NCBI GenBank assembly: GCA_031415055.1
Contig: JANOQZ010000005.1
Coordinates: 1-57,687, forward strand
Length of the DNA stretch: 57,687 bases
From: JANMOK01 sp031415055
GTDB lineage: Bacteria; Pseudomonadota; Alphaproteobacteria; Rhodobacterales; Rhodobacteraceae
Direction of reading: 5' to 3'
Within the stretch, counting starts at the first letter, position 1, and each line of letters begins with the position of its first letter. The translations under genes and the position numbers were made by a program. Shown piece after piece: positions 43,355 through 52,278 of this stretch. The notes beneath the pieces are model-generated. The model was not told where the DNA came from and searched no databases. It was given only the letters and a program-made list of their open reading frames with translations.

Positions 43355-44461
43355 TCAGTCCGATAGCAAATTCTCGCTTCGGATCGCATTCGCGCCAGCC
43401 ACATGACACAGGCCATGGCCGCGCAAACATTGCCGCCACAGTTCACGCCGAAACATCATTCCGTCAATAGGCGCGGTCACTGCCACACGAACCCGTGTCA
43501 TCGGGTCGGTGACCTCGCACAAAATTTCCCCCGCCTTAACCCAATCCCCCACCGCTTTGTGCCAGCTAATAACGCCACCCTGCGGCGCCGCGACCTCAAC
43601 ATAACCCGCTAACGGATAAGACACTGCTTCAGCAAACTTCGGCTTGCCAATTGCGCCAGCAACAGCCCCGACATTGGACAGAAACGTCAGCAAGTTGGCG
43701 GCGTCGCTGGCTGCCGTCACTTCATCCACATCCAACTGGCCGCGATATTCAATCGTCGTTGAAAAACAGCCATCTGGGATTGGAAACCCGTCGCCATACC
43801 GCCGCTTCAGCGCCGCCCAAGGGGCTGTATGCGCCTCGTCAAACGCATTGCCGCCGGAAACTTCGCACATAAGTGCCAGTTTCGATCCGATGCAACGGCC
43901 CAACAGCGCACTATCCGCAGCCCGAACCGGTGCCGCGTAATGATGCAGCACCGCTTCGCAATCGCAATGCAGGTCCAAAACATAATCCGCGTCGCACGAG
44001 TAATTCAGCAAAGTCAGCCGCTGTTGCTGCAAATCCGATGTCGCCACTTCGTCCGCCACTGCCGCCCGAAACGCCGCCCGGATCAGCGCCAAATTCGACG
44101 CTGCCGAATTGGTCAGTTTCCCTTCCAACCCATCGCCAAGCAGCTTCGCCAAATCGGGATAATGCCGATTAAAATTGTCGCCTCGATCCGCCTCAAACCG
44201 GCCAAATGGCTTTTGATACACCCATTGTGCCAACCCAATCGGGTTGGCTATCGGCACCACAATAATCTCGCCTTTGATCTTGACCTTGTCCAACAACCCC
44301 AACAGATGCTGCACCACCAACACCCCCGGCATTTCATCGGCATGCAGGGCCGCCTGAATGTAAACCTTGGGCGAGGTCCCCGCTTGGCCATAGCGATATG
44401 CGACAATCGAGCGTCGCGTCCCAGCGCTGTCGCCCGTCAGCTCCGCCGTTTCGGTTTGCAA
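43355..44461 (-). CDS. Succinylglutamate desuccinylase/aspartoacylase family enzyme
   Basis: A 368-residue M14-fold zinc deacylase. Zinc and catalytic motifs are ALHADEMPG (His/Glu ligands), DLHCD (His) and a later TIEYRG glutamate region. The C-terminal about 90 residues form a lipoyl/biotinyl-like hammerhead domain (GGVISWHKAVGDWVKAGEIL). Such enzymes remove N-acyl groups from amino acids or similar amides. It is the first gene of the operon; the TTG at 44461 gives a family-like N-terminus, with GGTGGGA upstream. 28 bases separate it from oppA. Confidence 0.85.
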   Translation of the reverse strand: MQTETAELTGDSAGTRRSIVAYRYGQAGTSPKVYIQAALHADEMPGVLVVQHLLGLLDKVKIKGEIIVVPIANPIGLAQWVYQKPFGRFEADRGDNFNRHYPDLAKLLGDGLEGKLTNSAASNLALIRAAFRAAVADEVATSDLQQQRLTLLNYSCDADYVLDLHCDCEAVLHHYAAPVRAADSALLGRCIGSKLALMCEVSGGNAFDEAHTAPWAALKRRYGDGFPIPDGCFSTTIEYRGQLDVDEVTAASDAANLLTFLSNVGAVAGAIGKPKFAEAVSYPLAGYVEVAAPQGGVISWHKAVGDWVKAGEILCEVTDPMTRVRVAVTAPIDGMMFRRELWRQCLRGHGLCHVAGANAIRSENLLSD

Positions 44462-44817
44462 ATGCGTCCCACCAAGGCCGCAAGGCCAAGGCTCACATTG
44501 AACCGTGATTCAACTGCGCGTCAAGTAAAGGATGTGACAGATCCATCCGGCCAAGGGAGTCGATCCCCACTGCGTCAATGCGGCGCAGCGGTTTTCATGG
44601 AAATCCGCCCAAACCGCAATCACCGTGGAACAATTCCGCGATCCCCGCATTATCAATGTATTAGCTGGCATACGCGACAAACCACCATCATCGCCTCGCT
44701 CACCCAAACCACCTTCAACCCCAAGGTGCGACAAGCGGTCAGCCTGAAAAATGGCAAACGCAGGTCCACGTTGAAATAACTGAGTAGGCATTAATTCGGA
44801 CCGAAAGGAGAGCTATC
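44462..44817. other. Divergent intergenic region, oppA operon / nirK
   Basis: 356 bases between the operon start (minus) and nirK (plus). No credible gene. It must hold both promoters. I looked for FNR/NNR-type TTG-N8-CAA palindromes that often control nirK and found none. Small inverted repeats are present at 44627-44637 (GGAA-CAA-TTCC) and near 44712-44728 (ACCTT-N7-AAGGT); their meaning is unknown. Confidence 0.5.
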
Positions 44818-45957
44818 GTGTCCCACGATCAGATACTCGAACACCCCAGCGAAAGCCGCCGGGATTTCCTGAAAATCGCATCGCTTGCGTCAGCGACCGT
44901 TCTGGCGGCGTCGCTCGCCAGTCGCGCCAAGGCACAGGAAACCGCCGACATCGCTACGCTACCGCGCGTCAAACAATCCCTTGTCGCGCCGCCTTTCCTG
45001 CCCGAACACGAACAAATCGCCACGGACGGCCCGAAAATCGTCGAGGTCACCCTGACCATTGACGAAAAGCTGATGGAAATTGACGACAACGGTGCCGAAA
45101 TCTGGGCGCTCACCTTCGGCGGCTCCGTCCCCGGCCCGATCATTGTGGTGCACGAGGGCGACTATGTCGAGGTGACGTTACAAAATCTCGAGCACAACTT
45201 CATGGAACACAATATCGACTTCCACGCCTCAACCGGCGCGTTGGGTGGCGGCGCTTTGACCAAAGTATTGCCCGGCGAACAGGCCATCCTGCGCTGGAAA
45301 GCCACCAAACCCGGCGTCTTTGTCTATCACTGCGCCCCCGGCGACATCATGATCCCCTACCACGTCACCCACGGCATGAACGGCGCCGTCATGGTCTTGC
45401 CCCGCGACGGGCTGAAAGACGCCCAGGGCGCGCCCTACACCTACGACCGCGCCTATTACATCGGCGAGCAGGACTACTACATCCCGCGTGACGAAAACGG
45501 CGAGTTCATCAAATACGAATCCGCCACCGAAGACTTGGGCGATTGGGAAATCGTTGCCCGTACCCTTATCCCCTCGCATGTTGTCTTCAACGGCAAAGTC
45601 GGTGCCCTGACCGGCGACACGGCGCTGACGGCCAATGTCGGTGAAAAGGTGCTGTTCATCCACGCCCAGTCCAACCGCGACAGTCGACCGCATCTGATCG
45701 GCGGTCATGGTGATCTGGTCTGGGAAACCGGCTCGTTCAACGACATTCCGGCGACCAACCTCGAAACCTGGTTCATCCGCGGCGGCTCGGCCGGGGCCAT
45801 GGCCTACGAGTTCCGCCAGCCCGGCATCTATGCCTATGTGAACCATAATCTGATCGAAGCGGTCCTTCTGGGCGCCACTGCCCATGTCGTGGTCGAGGGT
45901 GAATGGAATGATGACCTGATGACCCAGGTCGCAGCACCGGGACCAATCGTGCTGTAG
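44818..45957 (+). CDS. nirK: Copper-containing nitrite reductase
   Basis: A 379-residue two-cupredoxin NirK that reduces nitrite to nitric oxide in the periplasm. A Tat signal (SRRDFLKIA) opens the protein. Copper ligands are in place: EHNIDFHAS (type 1 His, catalytic Asp and a type 2 His), VYHCAPGDIMIPYHVTHGMN (type 2 His, type 1 Cys, His and Met), and HLIGGHGDLVWE (type 2 His region). GTG 44818 has AGGAG seven bases upstream. nirV follows after two bases. No norCB or nosZ is in the window. Confidence 0.96.
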   Translation: MSHDQILEHPSESRRDFLKIASLASATVLAASLASRAKAQETADIATLPRVKQSLVAPPFLPEHEQIATDGPKIVEVTLTIDEKLMEIDDNGAEIWALTFGGSVPGPIIVVHEGDYVEVTLQNLEHNFMEHNIDFHASTGALGGGALTKVLPGEQAILRWKATKPGVFVYHCAPGDIMIPYHVTHGMNGAVMVLPRDGLKDAQGAPYTYDRAYYIGEQDYYIPRDENGEFIKYESATEDLGDWEIVARTLIPSHVVFNGKVGALTGDTALTANVGEKVLFIHAQSNRDSRPHLIGGHGDLVWETGSFNDIPATNLETWFIRGGSAGAMAYEFRQPGIYAYVNHNLIEAVLLGATAHVVVEGEWNDDLMTQVAAPGPIVL

Positions 45958-45959
45958 CC

Positions 45960-46640
45960 ATGGGTGAACTGTTCGAATTCCGGTTGTTGGGGATCGCGAT
46001 GCTGGCAGGAATGCTGGGCGCAGCGGTGGTTTGGAACCAACAGCCGGAATTCGATGCAGGAAGGTTCATGAGCGTCAACCTGAAAAACGGCCAGACGCTC
46101 GCCATCGGCCAATACGAAGTGACCTCGGCCCAATGGCAGGCCTGTTACGCCGACAACGCCTGCGCCATGTCGGCAAAATCCCCGTCAACCAACATGCCGA
46201 TGACGGGCGTAAACTTCTTTGACGTTGCCGAATACCTGACATGGCTCAACGCCCGATCCACAACCCAATACCGCCTGCCAACTGCCGACGAATGGGCCGA
46301 AATTTCTGACGGCTTGTCGCGCCGAGAAACCAAGAAACTGTTTAACGACCCGCGTCTGGCATGGGCAGCAGATTACGGCGCGATGGAAAAAGTCCCGGCC
46401 AAATTACGCCCCATCGGCAGCTTTGGCCAAACCGCAAACGGCCCGTCCGACCTGCACGGCAACGTCTGGGAATGGACCTCAACCTGCGTTGCCGCCAACC
46501 AGTCCCTCTGCCCCGCCTATATCACTGGTGGCTTGCACGAAGCGATTATCTCCAGCTTCGTGCGTGACCCATCGACCGGAGGCTGCGCTGCCGGAACGCC
46601 GCCGGCCAACGTCGGCTTTCGATTGATCCGCGAAAATTAA
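45960..46640 (+). CDS. nirV: NirV, SUMF1/FGE-fold protein
   Basis: A 226-residue protein with an N-terminal membrane helix (about 7-25) and a formylglycine-generating-enzyme/SUMF1 domain (AIGQYEVTSAQWQACYADNA, YRLPTADEWAEI, DLHGNVWEWTS, NVGFRLIREN). In Rhodobacter and relatives nirV is cotranscribed with nirK; its exact function is unclear. The two-base gap to nirK supports the operon. Its stop overlaps the convergent hemA stop. Confidence 0.9.
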   Translation: MGELFEFRLLGIAMLAGMLGAAVVWNQQPEFDAGRFMSVNLKNGQTLAIGQYEVTSAQWQACYADNACAMSAKSPSTNMPMTGVNFFDVAEYLTWLNARSTTQYRLPTADEWAEISDGLSRRETKKLFNDPRLAWAADYGAMEKVPAKLRPIGSFGQTANGPSDLHGNVWEWTSTCVAANQSLCPAYITGGLHEAIISSFVRDPSTGGCAAGTPPANVGFRLIREN

Positions 46641-47851
46641 GCAACCGCCCGCGACAGTGCACATTGCGACCACAACGCGCCAAGCGCCTGCGCCAAATAA
46701 TCAATATCGGCGTCTGAATGTTGCGGCGTTGGCGTGAATCGCAACCGTTCCGTCCCTTTGGCCACAGTCGGATAATTGATCGGTTGCACGTAAATGCCGA
46801 ACTGGTCCAACAGAATGTCGGCGATCATCTTGCATTTGACCGGATCGTTCAGCATCACCGGCACGATATGGCTGGGGTTATCCAGATGCGGAATGCCCAA
46901 GGCGTCCAGCTTTGCCCGCAATCTCGTCACCTGCCGCCGCTGTTGCACCCGCTCCACATCGCTGCTCTTCAAATGCCGCACCGAAGCCAAAGCCCCCGCC
47001 GCAGCCGCTGGCGGCAGCGAGGTGGTAAAGATGAAACCGCTGGAAAACGAGCGCACAAAATCCACCAAAGCCGCTGACCCGGTAATATACCCCCCCACCA
47101 CGCCAAAACCCTTGGCCAAAGTGCCCTCGATCAAATCAACCCGGTCCGCCAACCCCAAAGCCTCGGAAATACCACCACCACGCGGCCCATACAGGCCAAC
47201 CGCGTGCACCTCGTCCAGATAAGTCATCGCGCCGTGTCTTTCGGCTACCTCGATAATCTCACCCATCGGGCAAATATCACCATCCATTGAATAGACGCTT
47301 TCAAAGGCCACGATTTTTGGCGCATCAGGCGCGCATTCGCCCAACAACCGCTCCAGATCGCGCGGGTCGTTGTGCCGCCAAATCCGCTTTTCCGCCTTGG
47401 AATGGCGTATCCCCTCGATCATCGAGGCATGGTTGTGCGCATCCGACAGGATCACGCACCCCGGCAACCGAGCCCCCAAAGTCCCCAACGTCGCCCAATT
47501 GGAAACATAGCCCGAGGTGAACAACAACGCCGCCTGCTTGCCGTGCAAATCAGCCAATTCAGCCTCCAATTGCACATGCACATGGTTGGTGCCCGCGATA
47601 TTCCGCGTGCCACCCGCACCCGCACCACAGGCATCCAACGCCTCATGCATCGCCGCCAAAACATCGGGTTGCTGGCTCATGCCAAGGTAATCGTTGGAAC
47701 ACCAAACGGTTACTTCCGACTTAGCTTCGCCCAAAAACCGCGCCGCCACCGGAAACGCACCCGCCTTGCGTTCCAATTCCGCAAACACCCGATAATTGCC
47801 CTCGGATTTCAGGCGATCCAACTGGCCTTGGAACAAGTCGTCAAAGTTCAT
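46637..47851 (-). CDS. hemA: 5-aminolevulinate synthase
   Basis: A 404-residue alpha-oxoamine synthase that condenses glycine with succinyl-CoA, the C4 route to haem and bacteriochlorophyll used by Alphaproteobacteria. It begins MNFDDLFQGQLDRLKSEGNY; PLP sites are DEVHAVGLYGPRGGG and the Schiff-base lysine in EGTLAKGFGVVGGY. Rhodobacter HemA has a similar GTLAK site. Convergent with nirV. An FnrL-type site was not seen in the 310 bases upstream. Confidence 0.95.
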   Translation of the reverse strand: MNFDDLFQGQLDRLKSEGNYRVFAELERKAGAFPVAARFLGEAKSEVTVWCSNDYLGMSQQPDVLAAMHEALDACGAGAGGTRNIAGTNHVHVQLEAELADLHGKQAALLFTSGYVSNWATLGTLGARLPGCVILSDAHNHASMIEGIRHSKAEKRIWRHNDPRDLERLLGECAPDAPKIVAFESVYSMDGDICPMGEIIEVAERHGAMTYLDEVHAVGLYGPRGGGISEALGLADRVDLIEGTLAKGFGVVGGYITGSAALVDFVRSFSSGFIFTTSLPPAAAAGALASVRHLKSSDVERVQQRRQVTRLRAKLDALGIPHLDNPSHIVPVMLNDPVKCKMIADILLDQFGIYVQPINYPTVAKGTERLRFTPTPQHSDADIDYLAQALGALWSQCALSRAVA

Positions 47852-48161
47852 CCGAAAACTCCGGCAAGCAATATCACTGCCCCCAATTGCTCAGCTTTAC
47901 GCCGCGCGTCAATGCGTCATTGCGGCACTTGCAGGAATGTGAACGCATCGGCATCGCAATTTATTCCTTCGCCTCGACCCGCCAATCGTTTACCCCTGCC
48001 AAAAACCGAAAGTACAACCTCAAAACCCGCCCCAGCTAGGGCATGACGTTGGGACAGTGAAGGCAGAGGCCGACCATAGATCACGGCGAACAAACCAAGC
48101 TGGAATCTGCTGGACTTCATGGTGCCGGATTTTACTTGACGGCCAGCGCACGCCGGACTGC
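47852..48161. other. Spacer between hemA and the propeller protease
   Basis: 310 bases holding the hemA promoter region (right next to 47852) and the 3' flank of the protease gene. Open frames here are short and lack family resemblance or a good ribosome-binding site. No terminator-like hairpin with a T-run was recognised. Confidence 0.5.
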
Positions 48162-49110
48162 CTATCCCCACCAGCGGTGATGCAGGGCGTTGTCCGTGCC
48201 TGGCGCGAAACAATCCAGCCGGTTTTCACCCCATGCCACGCAGTCAGGCGCATCCATGATGACCCCTCCAAGGTTTTCCCAGCCACCCCATGCAGAACCA
48301 TCCCACCAGCGGTGATACATGGCATTGTCCGTACCGCGCGCGAAGCAATCCAGCCGATTTTCGCCCCAAGCAACACATTCAGGCGTATCTAGGATGGCGC
48401 CGCCAAGACCCTCCCAGCCACCCCAGTTCGAACCGTCCCACCAGCGGTGGTGCATCGCATTATCGGTCCCAACTGCGAAACAATCGATCCGGTTTTCACC
48501 CCAGGCCACACAGTTGGGCGCTTCGATAATCACGCCGCCAAGGTTTTCCCAGCCGCCCCAGTTCGAACCGTCCCACCAGCGGTGATACATGGCATTGTCC
48601 GTGCCGCGCGCGAAGCAATCCAGCCTGTTACTGCCCCAAGCCACACAGTCGGGTGCATCCATGATCACGCCACCAAGGTTTTCCCAGCCGCCCCAATTCG
48701 AACCGTCCCACCAGCGGTGATACATGGCATTGTCCGTGCCGCGTGCAAAGCAATCGATGCGGTTCTGGCCCCAGGCCACGCAATCTGGTGCCTCCATTAT
48801 GGTGCCACCAAGGTTTTCCCAGCCACCCCATGCAGATCCATCCCACCAGCGGTGATGCATGGCGTTGTCGGTACCGCGCCCAAAACAATCGATGCGGTTT
48901 TCACCCCATGCCACGCAGTCAGGCGCATCCATGATGATCCCTCCAAGGTTTTCCCAGCCGCCCCACGCAGAACCATCCCACCAGCGGTGATACATGGCGT
49001 TGTCCGCGCCGCGTGCAAAGCAATCGATGCGGTTTTCACCCCATGCGACACAGTCGGCCGACTCCATGACAGTGCCACCCAAGCCTTCCCAACCACCCCA
49101 GCCTGGACCT
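48162..49110 (-). repeat. Seven tandem 135-bp coding repeats
   Basis: The 3' half of the protease gene consists of seven consecutive 135-base units. Neighbouring copies are very similar at the DNA level (for example CACCAGCGGTGATACATGGC recurs). Variable codons cluster at a few positions (GENR/GQNR/GSNR; ARG/GRG/AVG/APG), indicating recent duplication or ongoing homogenisation. Copy number could vary by recombination, and short-read assemblies could miscount. Confidence 0.88.
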
Positions 49111-49994
49111 GTACTTCCGATAGCTTGCTGAATGAAAGCGTTTATCCCGGCATCGGACACGCGGGAATAGACACCGTACAGGTTGGGTTGCGCGCAGCCC
49201 CAGCCCCAGCTGACGATGCCCGTTAAGGTACCATTTCCGGGCCCTCGGGTCAGCGGCCCACCAGAGTCGCCTTGACACGAATCGCGCCCACCAGCATCAA
49301 ACCCGGCACAAATCATGCTGGGAAGAATTCGGCCATTGTAGGAATTGCCGTCGTTGCAATTGTTACTATCGACCAGCGGCACGGCAACACCATGCAGATC
49401 GGTCGGGCTAGCACCCCCAACGGTCAAATTTCCCCAACCAGTGACAAGCAGGTCGGCCCCAACCGGCCCGTCCTCAGCGGCAAGCGCAGCCAAAGGCACG
49501 TCATTCGCTTCTGTGGAAAGTTGCCAGACAGCGACATCGTTATCAAAATTCGAGGCGTTCCAACTAGGATGGATGGCAATTGCGGTGACATCACGGCGAA
49601 CACCGCTGCCGTCCAGCACTCGCGCACCTGTCAGCACCTGAACCTGTGACGCCGTGACAAAGTCGCTGCAATGGGCTGCCGTGACAACAAGATTCGACCG
49701 CACGAGAGTACCACCGCAAAACTGCGCACTTGCGTTGTTCGGCTCTGCACCAAAAAGCAAAGCGACCTGAAAGGGGTTTTGCGCCGCATTGGCTGGAGAG
49801 CCACCAACAATCCTTGGTCGCATTACTATATCCAAATCGCTTCGGCTAATGCTGCGTTCTTCAGCGGCGATGGCACGCAGGTTCTGCGAGACAACGCGGG
49901 AGGTGACATAATCACGCATCCAGTTGCCAGATTCTTGGGCTACAACCGGCAGCCCCATGGCAAATAACAGTCCGATTGATAATGGAAATCTCAT
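48162..49994 (-). CDS. Secreted trypsin-like protease with seven-repeat propeller
   Basis: A 610-residue exported protein: signal peptide (MRFPLSIGLLFAMGLPVVA), a short pro-region, and an S1 chymotrypsin domain from RIVGGSPANAAQNPFQVALL. The triad is VVTAAHC (His), NFDNDVAVW (Asp) and CQGDSGGPL (Ser). Then follow seven 45-residue repeats of the form WWDGSxWGGWENLGG...CVAWGxNRxDCFARGTDNAM(Y/H)HR. The repeats resemble DUF346/PLL-type lectin blades. Seven copies would close a seven-bladed propeller, with the first and last partial segments (GPGWGGWEGLGG; terminal WWG) pairing. Each blade has two Cys ten residues apart. ATG 49994 has AGGAG upstream and a plausible promoter at 50076-50104. Confidence 0.9.
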   Translation of the reverse strand: MRFPLSIGLLFAMGLPVVAQESGNWMRDYVTSRVVSQNLRAIAAEERSISRSDLDIVMRPRIVGGSPANAAQNPFQVALLFGAEPNNASAQFCGGTLVRSNLVVTAAHCSDFVTASQVQVLTGARVLDGSGVRRDVTAIAIHPSWNASNFDNDVAVWQLSTEANDVPLAALAAEDGPVGADLLVTGWGNLTVGGASPTDLHGVAVPLVDSNNCNDGNSYNGRILPSMICAGFDAGGRDSCQGDSGGPLTRGPGNGTLTGIVSWGWGCAQPNLYGVYSRVSDAGINAFIQQAIGSTGPGWGGWEGLGGTVMESADCVAWGENRIDCFARGADNAMYHRWWDGSAWGGWENLGGIIMDAPDCVAWGENRIDCFGRGTDNAMHHRWWDGSAWGGWENLGGTIMEAPDCVAWGQNRIDCFARGTDNAMYHRWWDGSNWGGWENLGGVIMDAPDCVAWGSNRLDCFARGTDNAMYHRWWDGSNWGGWENLGGVIIEAPNCVAWGENRIDCFAVGTDNAMHHRWWDGSNWGGWEGLGGAILDTPECVAWGENRLDCFARGTDNAMYHRWWDGSAWGGWENLGGVIMDAPDCVAWGENRLDCFAPGTDNALHHRWWG

Positions 49995-50075
49995 TATTCC
50001 GCTCCTGAAAAAAGGGGTTGATCGCCTGAATTCGATCACGCCGTCGAGCAAGACAAAGTGCATATAATGGCGTTT

Positions 50076-50104
50076 ATGTTATCAGAATTACGTCTATAAT
50101 GCAA
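50076..50104 (-). promoter_or_regulatory. Candidate sigma70 promoter for the protease gene
   Basis: On the minus strand TTGCAT (50104-50099), a 17-base spacer and TAACAT (50081-50076) fit a -35/-10 pair, placing transcription start about 75 bases before ATG 49994 in an unusually A/T-rich stretch. Two TATAAT hexamers on the plus strand here (50063-50068, 50095-50100) have no obvious gene to serve. Confidence 0.35.
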
Positions 50105-50211
50105 CTCTAGATGTGGAAGCTGGTGGCTCTTTTTGACGACTCGTTTCACTCATATCAAGCTTTCCGGCCTCTCCGGGTGGCCGGAAATATCCTCGCCGAC
50201 GGCTCCAACTC

Positions 50212-52278
50212 TTACGCCCCCGCCAACCCTGTCACTTCCCTCCTAAAACTCAAAGCATCCCCCCGATCCGGCTCGTCCAATTCCCTTGCATAGCGATGCC
50301 CGGCATAGGTCGCCCAAGCGATCGGCCCCGGTGCGGCGGCGTCGCCGATCAACGAAACCGTTGAAATCCCGGCGTCATTCCACTCGTTTTCCCTCGCCTT
50401 CAATGCTTGATACAACCCATCATCCCCCACCCTTGAAGTCACCAAAACCACCGCATCCGCCTCGATCACCTCGCAATTACCCGAGTAAACACAATCGCTT
50501 ACCACACCGCTTGCCTCCACCCTCACAACCCCCCGATTCAGCCGTATCTCCACCCCCAATTCCGCCAGGCGACGGTGGATAAACCGCTGCTCCAGCGTGT
50601 TTTGCGTCCAATCCGAAACGAAAGCCGCGGGCGTCACCAACACCACCGAACACCCGGCTTTCGCCAGCAATTCGGCCAAAACCCCACCCATGTAATAATG
50701 GTCATCGTCAAACAAAACGACCCGACCTGACGGCAAACGCCCCGCCATTAAATCATCCGGCGTGAACACCGGCAGGCCAGAAATCGCCATAGAAACAACA
50801 TGTTGCCGCGCCACCCCATCCCTTCTCCAAGTGGACCCGGTTGCAATACACACATGCTCAAACCCGAACTCCAATATCTGCCCCGCATCCAGCCGCGAGT
50901 CGTAATAGGTCTCGACATTCGACAGCTTCCCCAACTGCCCGACCCGGTAATCCCTGACCCGTCCCCATTCTCCCAACCCCGGCAACCGACATTCCCGCGC
51001 CACCCGACCACCCGGTTCCAGCCCAGCCTCGGCCAAAGCCACTTCATAGCCGCGCCTTGCCAGCGACAAAGCCACCTCCAACCCCGCTGGCCCTGCCCCC
51101 ACAACTAAAACATTGCGCCCTAAGCCCTTGGAATTCATACGCTCCGGGTGCCACCCCTTCCGCCATTCCTCCATGAAACTGGGGTTTTGCGTGCAACGCG
51201 ACAGCCCTTGCGTCATGTCGCCCGAGATGCAGATATTGCAGCCGATACACTCGCGAATATCCTCCAGCCGCCCCTCATCGACCTTGTTCGGCAGAAACGG
51301 ATCGGCAATCGATGGTCTTGCGCAGCCGATGAAATCCAACACCCCGGACTTGATCATCCGCACCATAGTGTCGGGCGACGTGAACCGGCCAACCCCCACA
51401 ATCGGTTTCGAGGTCAGACCGCGAATGCCGCTGACCAGCGATTCCTGCGACCCCTCACCTTTGAACCGCGAAGCCCCCGAACATTCTTCCCATGATCCCT
51501 GCGCCAAGTCCCAGATATCCGGCAAATCGCTGTGCATTTCGATGAAATCGCGCACTTCGGCGTTGGAAAAACCCAAGTCCCCGCCTTCGTCCAACGACAA
51601 ACGCAGCGCTATCCCCATCGAGCCGCCCACCGCATCGCGGCAATCGGCGACAACTTCGCGCACAAACCGCGACCGGTTTTCAAGCGACCCACCATACTCG
51701 TCTGTTCGGTGATTGGTCATCCGCGACAGGAAATGTTGAAAGATTCCAAACCCATGCGCCCCGTACAGGCACACCAGATCAAACCCCGCCACCTGCGAGC
51801 GCCTGAACGCATTCACGAACCAGCGCCGCAAATTCCGGATGTCGTCCCTGTCCATCGCCCGCGCCGAGACCGGATCGTTGGTAAAGGTGCGTATCGGCAG
51901 CGCCGACGGCGCCAGCGGCACTTCGCGCGAATAGAAATTCGGCCCGTTGATACCCGAATAGGCCAGCTGAATCCCGGCCAATGCCCCGTGCGATTTCATC
52001 GCCTCGGCCATGCGGGCGATGGCGGGAATGTCCTGATCCTCCCACAAGCGCAGCTCGATGAATGGGGTGATTTCCGAGGTGTGGTGAATCTCGCATTGTT
52101 CGGTGAAAATCACCCCCCAGCCACCCTCTGCCTTCACCCGCCGCATCTCGGCCGCCGCCGAGGGGTCGCGGTAACCGCCGCCATTGCAGTGGGGCACCTG
52201 ATAAAACCGGTTCTTGGCTACCACCGGGCCAATCGCCAAGGGCTGGAACAGAACGTCATATCGCGGATCGCGGGACAT
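50212..52278 (-). CDS. TMADH/DMADH-like iron-sulfur flavoprotein
   Basis: A 688-residue protein with an N-terminal FMN barrel, a four-Cys [4Fe-4S] site (CIGCNIC...SRC, near 345-365) and a C-terminal FAD/ADP-binding half (LVVGAGPAGLEVAL). This is the trimethylamine/dimethylamine/histamine dehydrogenase architecture. Cys31 in VPHCNGGG corresponds to the Cys that binds FMN covalently in TMADH; catalytic YGAH and WD are kept. By alignment from memory, the TMADH aromatic-bowl Tyr60 is Gln61 here (as in dimethylamine dehydrogenase) and Trp355 is Asp, so trimethylamine is an unlikely substrate; a secondary or N-methylated amine is more plausible. ATG 52278 matches the family start. Confidence 0.82.
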   Translation of the reverse strand: MSRDPRYDVLFQPLAIGPVVAKNRFYQVPHCNGGGYRDPSAAAEMRRVKAEGGWGVIFTEQCEIHHTSEITPFIELRLWEDQDIPAIARMAEAMKSHGALAGIQLAYSGINGPNFYSREVPLAPSALPIRTFTNDPVSARAMDRDDIRNLRRWFVNAFRRSQVAGFDLVCLYGAHGFGIFQHFLSRMTNHRTDEYGGSLENRSRFVREVVADCRDAVGGSMGIALRLSLDEGGDLGFSNAEVRDFIEMHSDLPDIWDLAQGSWEECSGASRFKGEGSQESLVSGIRGLTSKPIVGVGRFTSPDTMVRMIKSGVLDFIGCARPSIADPFLPNKVDEGRLEDIRECIGCNICISGDMTQGLSRCTQNPSFMEEWRKGWHPERMNSKGLGRNVLVVGAGPAGLEVALSLARRGYEVALAEAGLEPGGRVARECRLPGLGEWGRVRDYRVGQLGKLSNVETYYDSRLDAGQILEFGFEHVCIATGSTWRRDGVARQHVVSMAISGLPVFTPDDLMAGRLPSGRVVLFDDDHYYMGGVLAELLAKAGCSVVLVTPAAFVSDWTQNTLEQRFIHRRLAELGVEIRLNRGVVRVEASGVVSDCVYSGNCEVIEADAVVLVTSRVGDDGLYQALKARENEWNDAGISTVSLIGDAAAPGPIAWATYAGHRYARELDEPDRGDALSFRREVTGLAGA

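Noticed and set aside
44462..44817. FNR/NNR box for nirK
   Set aside because: No TTG-N8-CAA or TTGAT-N4-ATCAA palindrome was found by eye; the small inverted repeats present do not match those factors.
47917..48213. A 98-residue minus-strand frame after the protease gene
   Set aside because: No family resemblance or credible start; it begins inside the last propeller repeat in another frame.
50061..50100. Two plus-strand TATAAT hexamers as promoters
   Set aside because: No plus-strand gene follows; the nearest frame (50111-50293) is short, without motifs, and overlaps the flavoprotein gene end.
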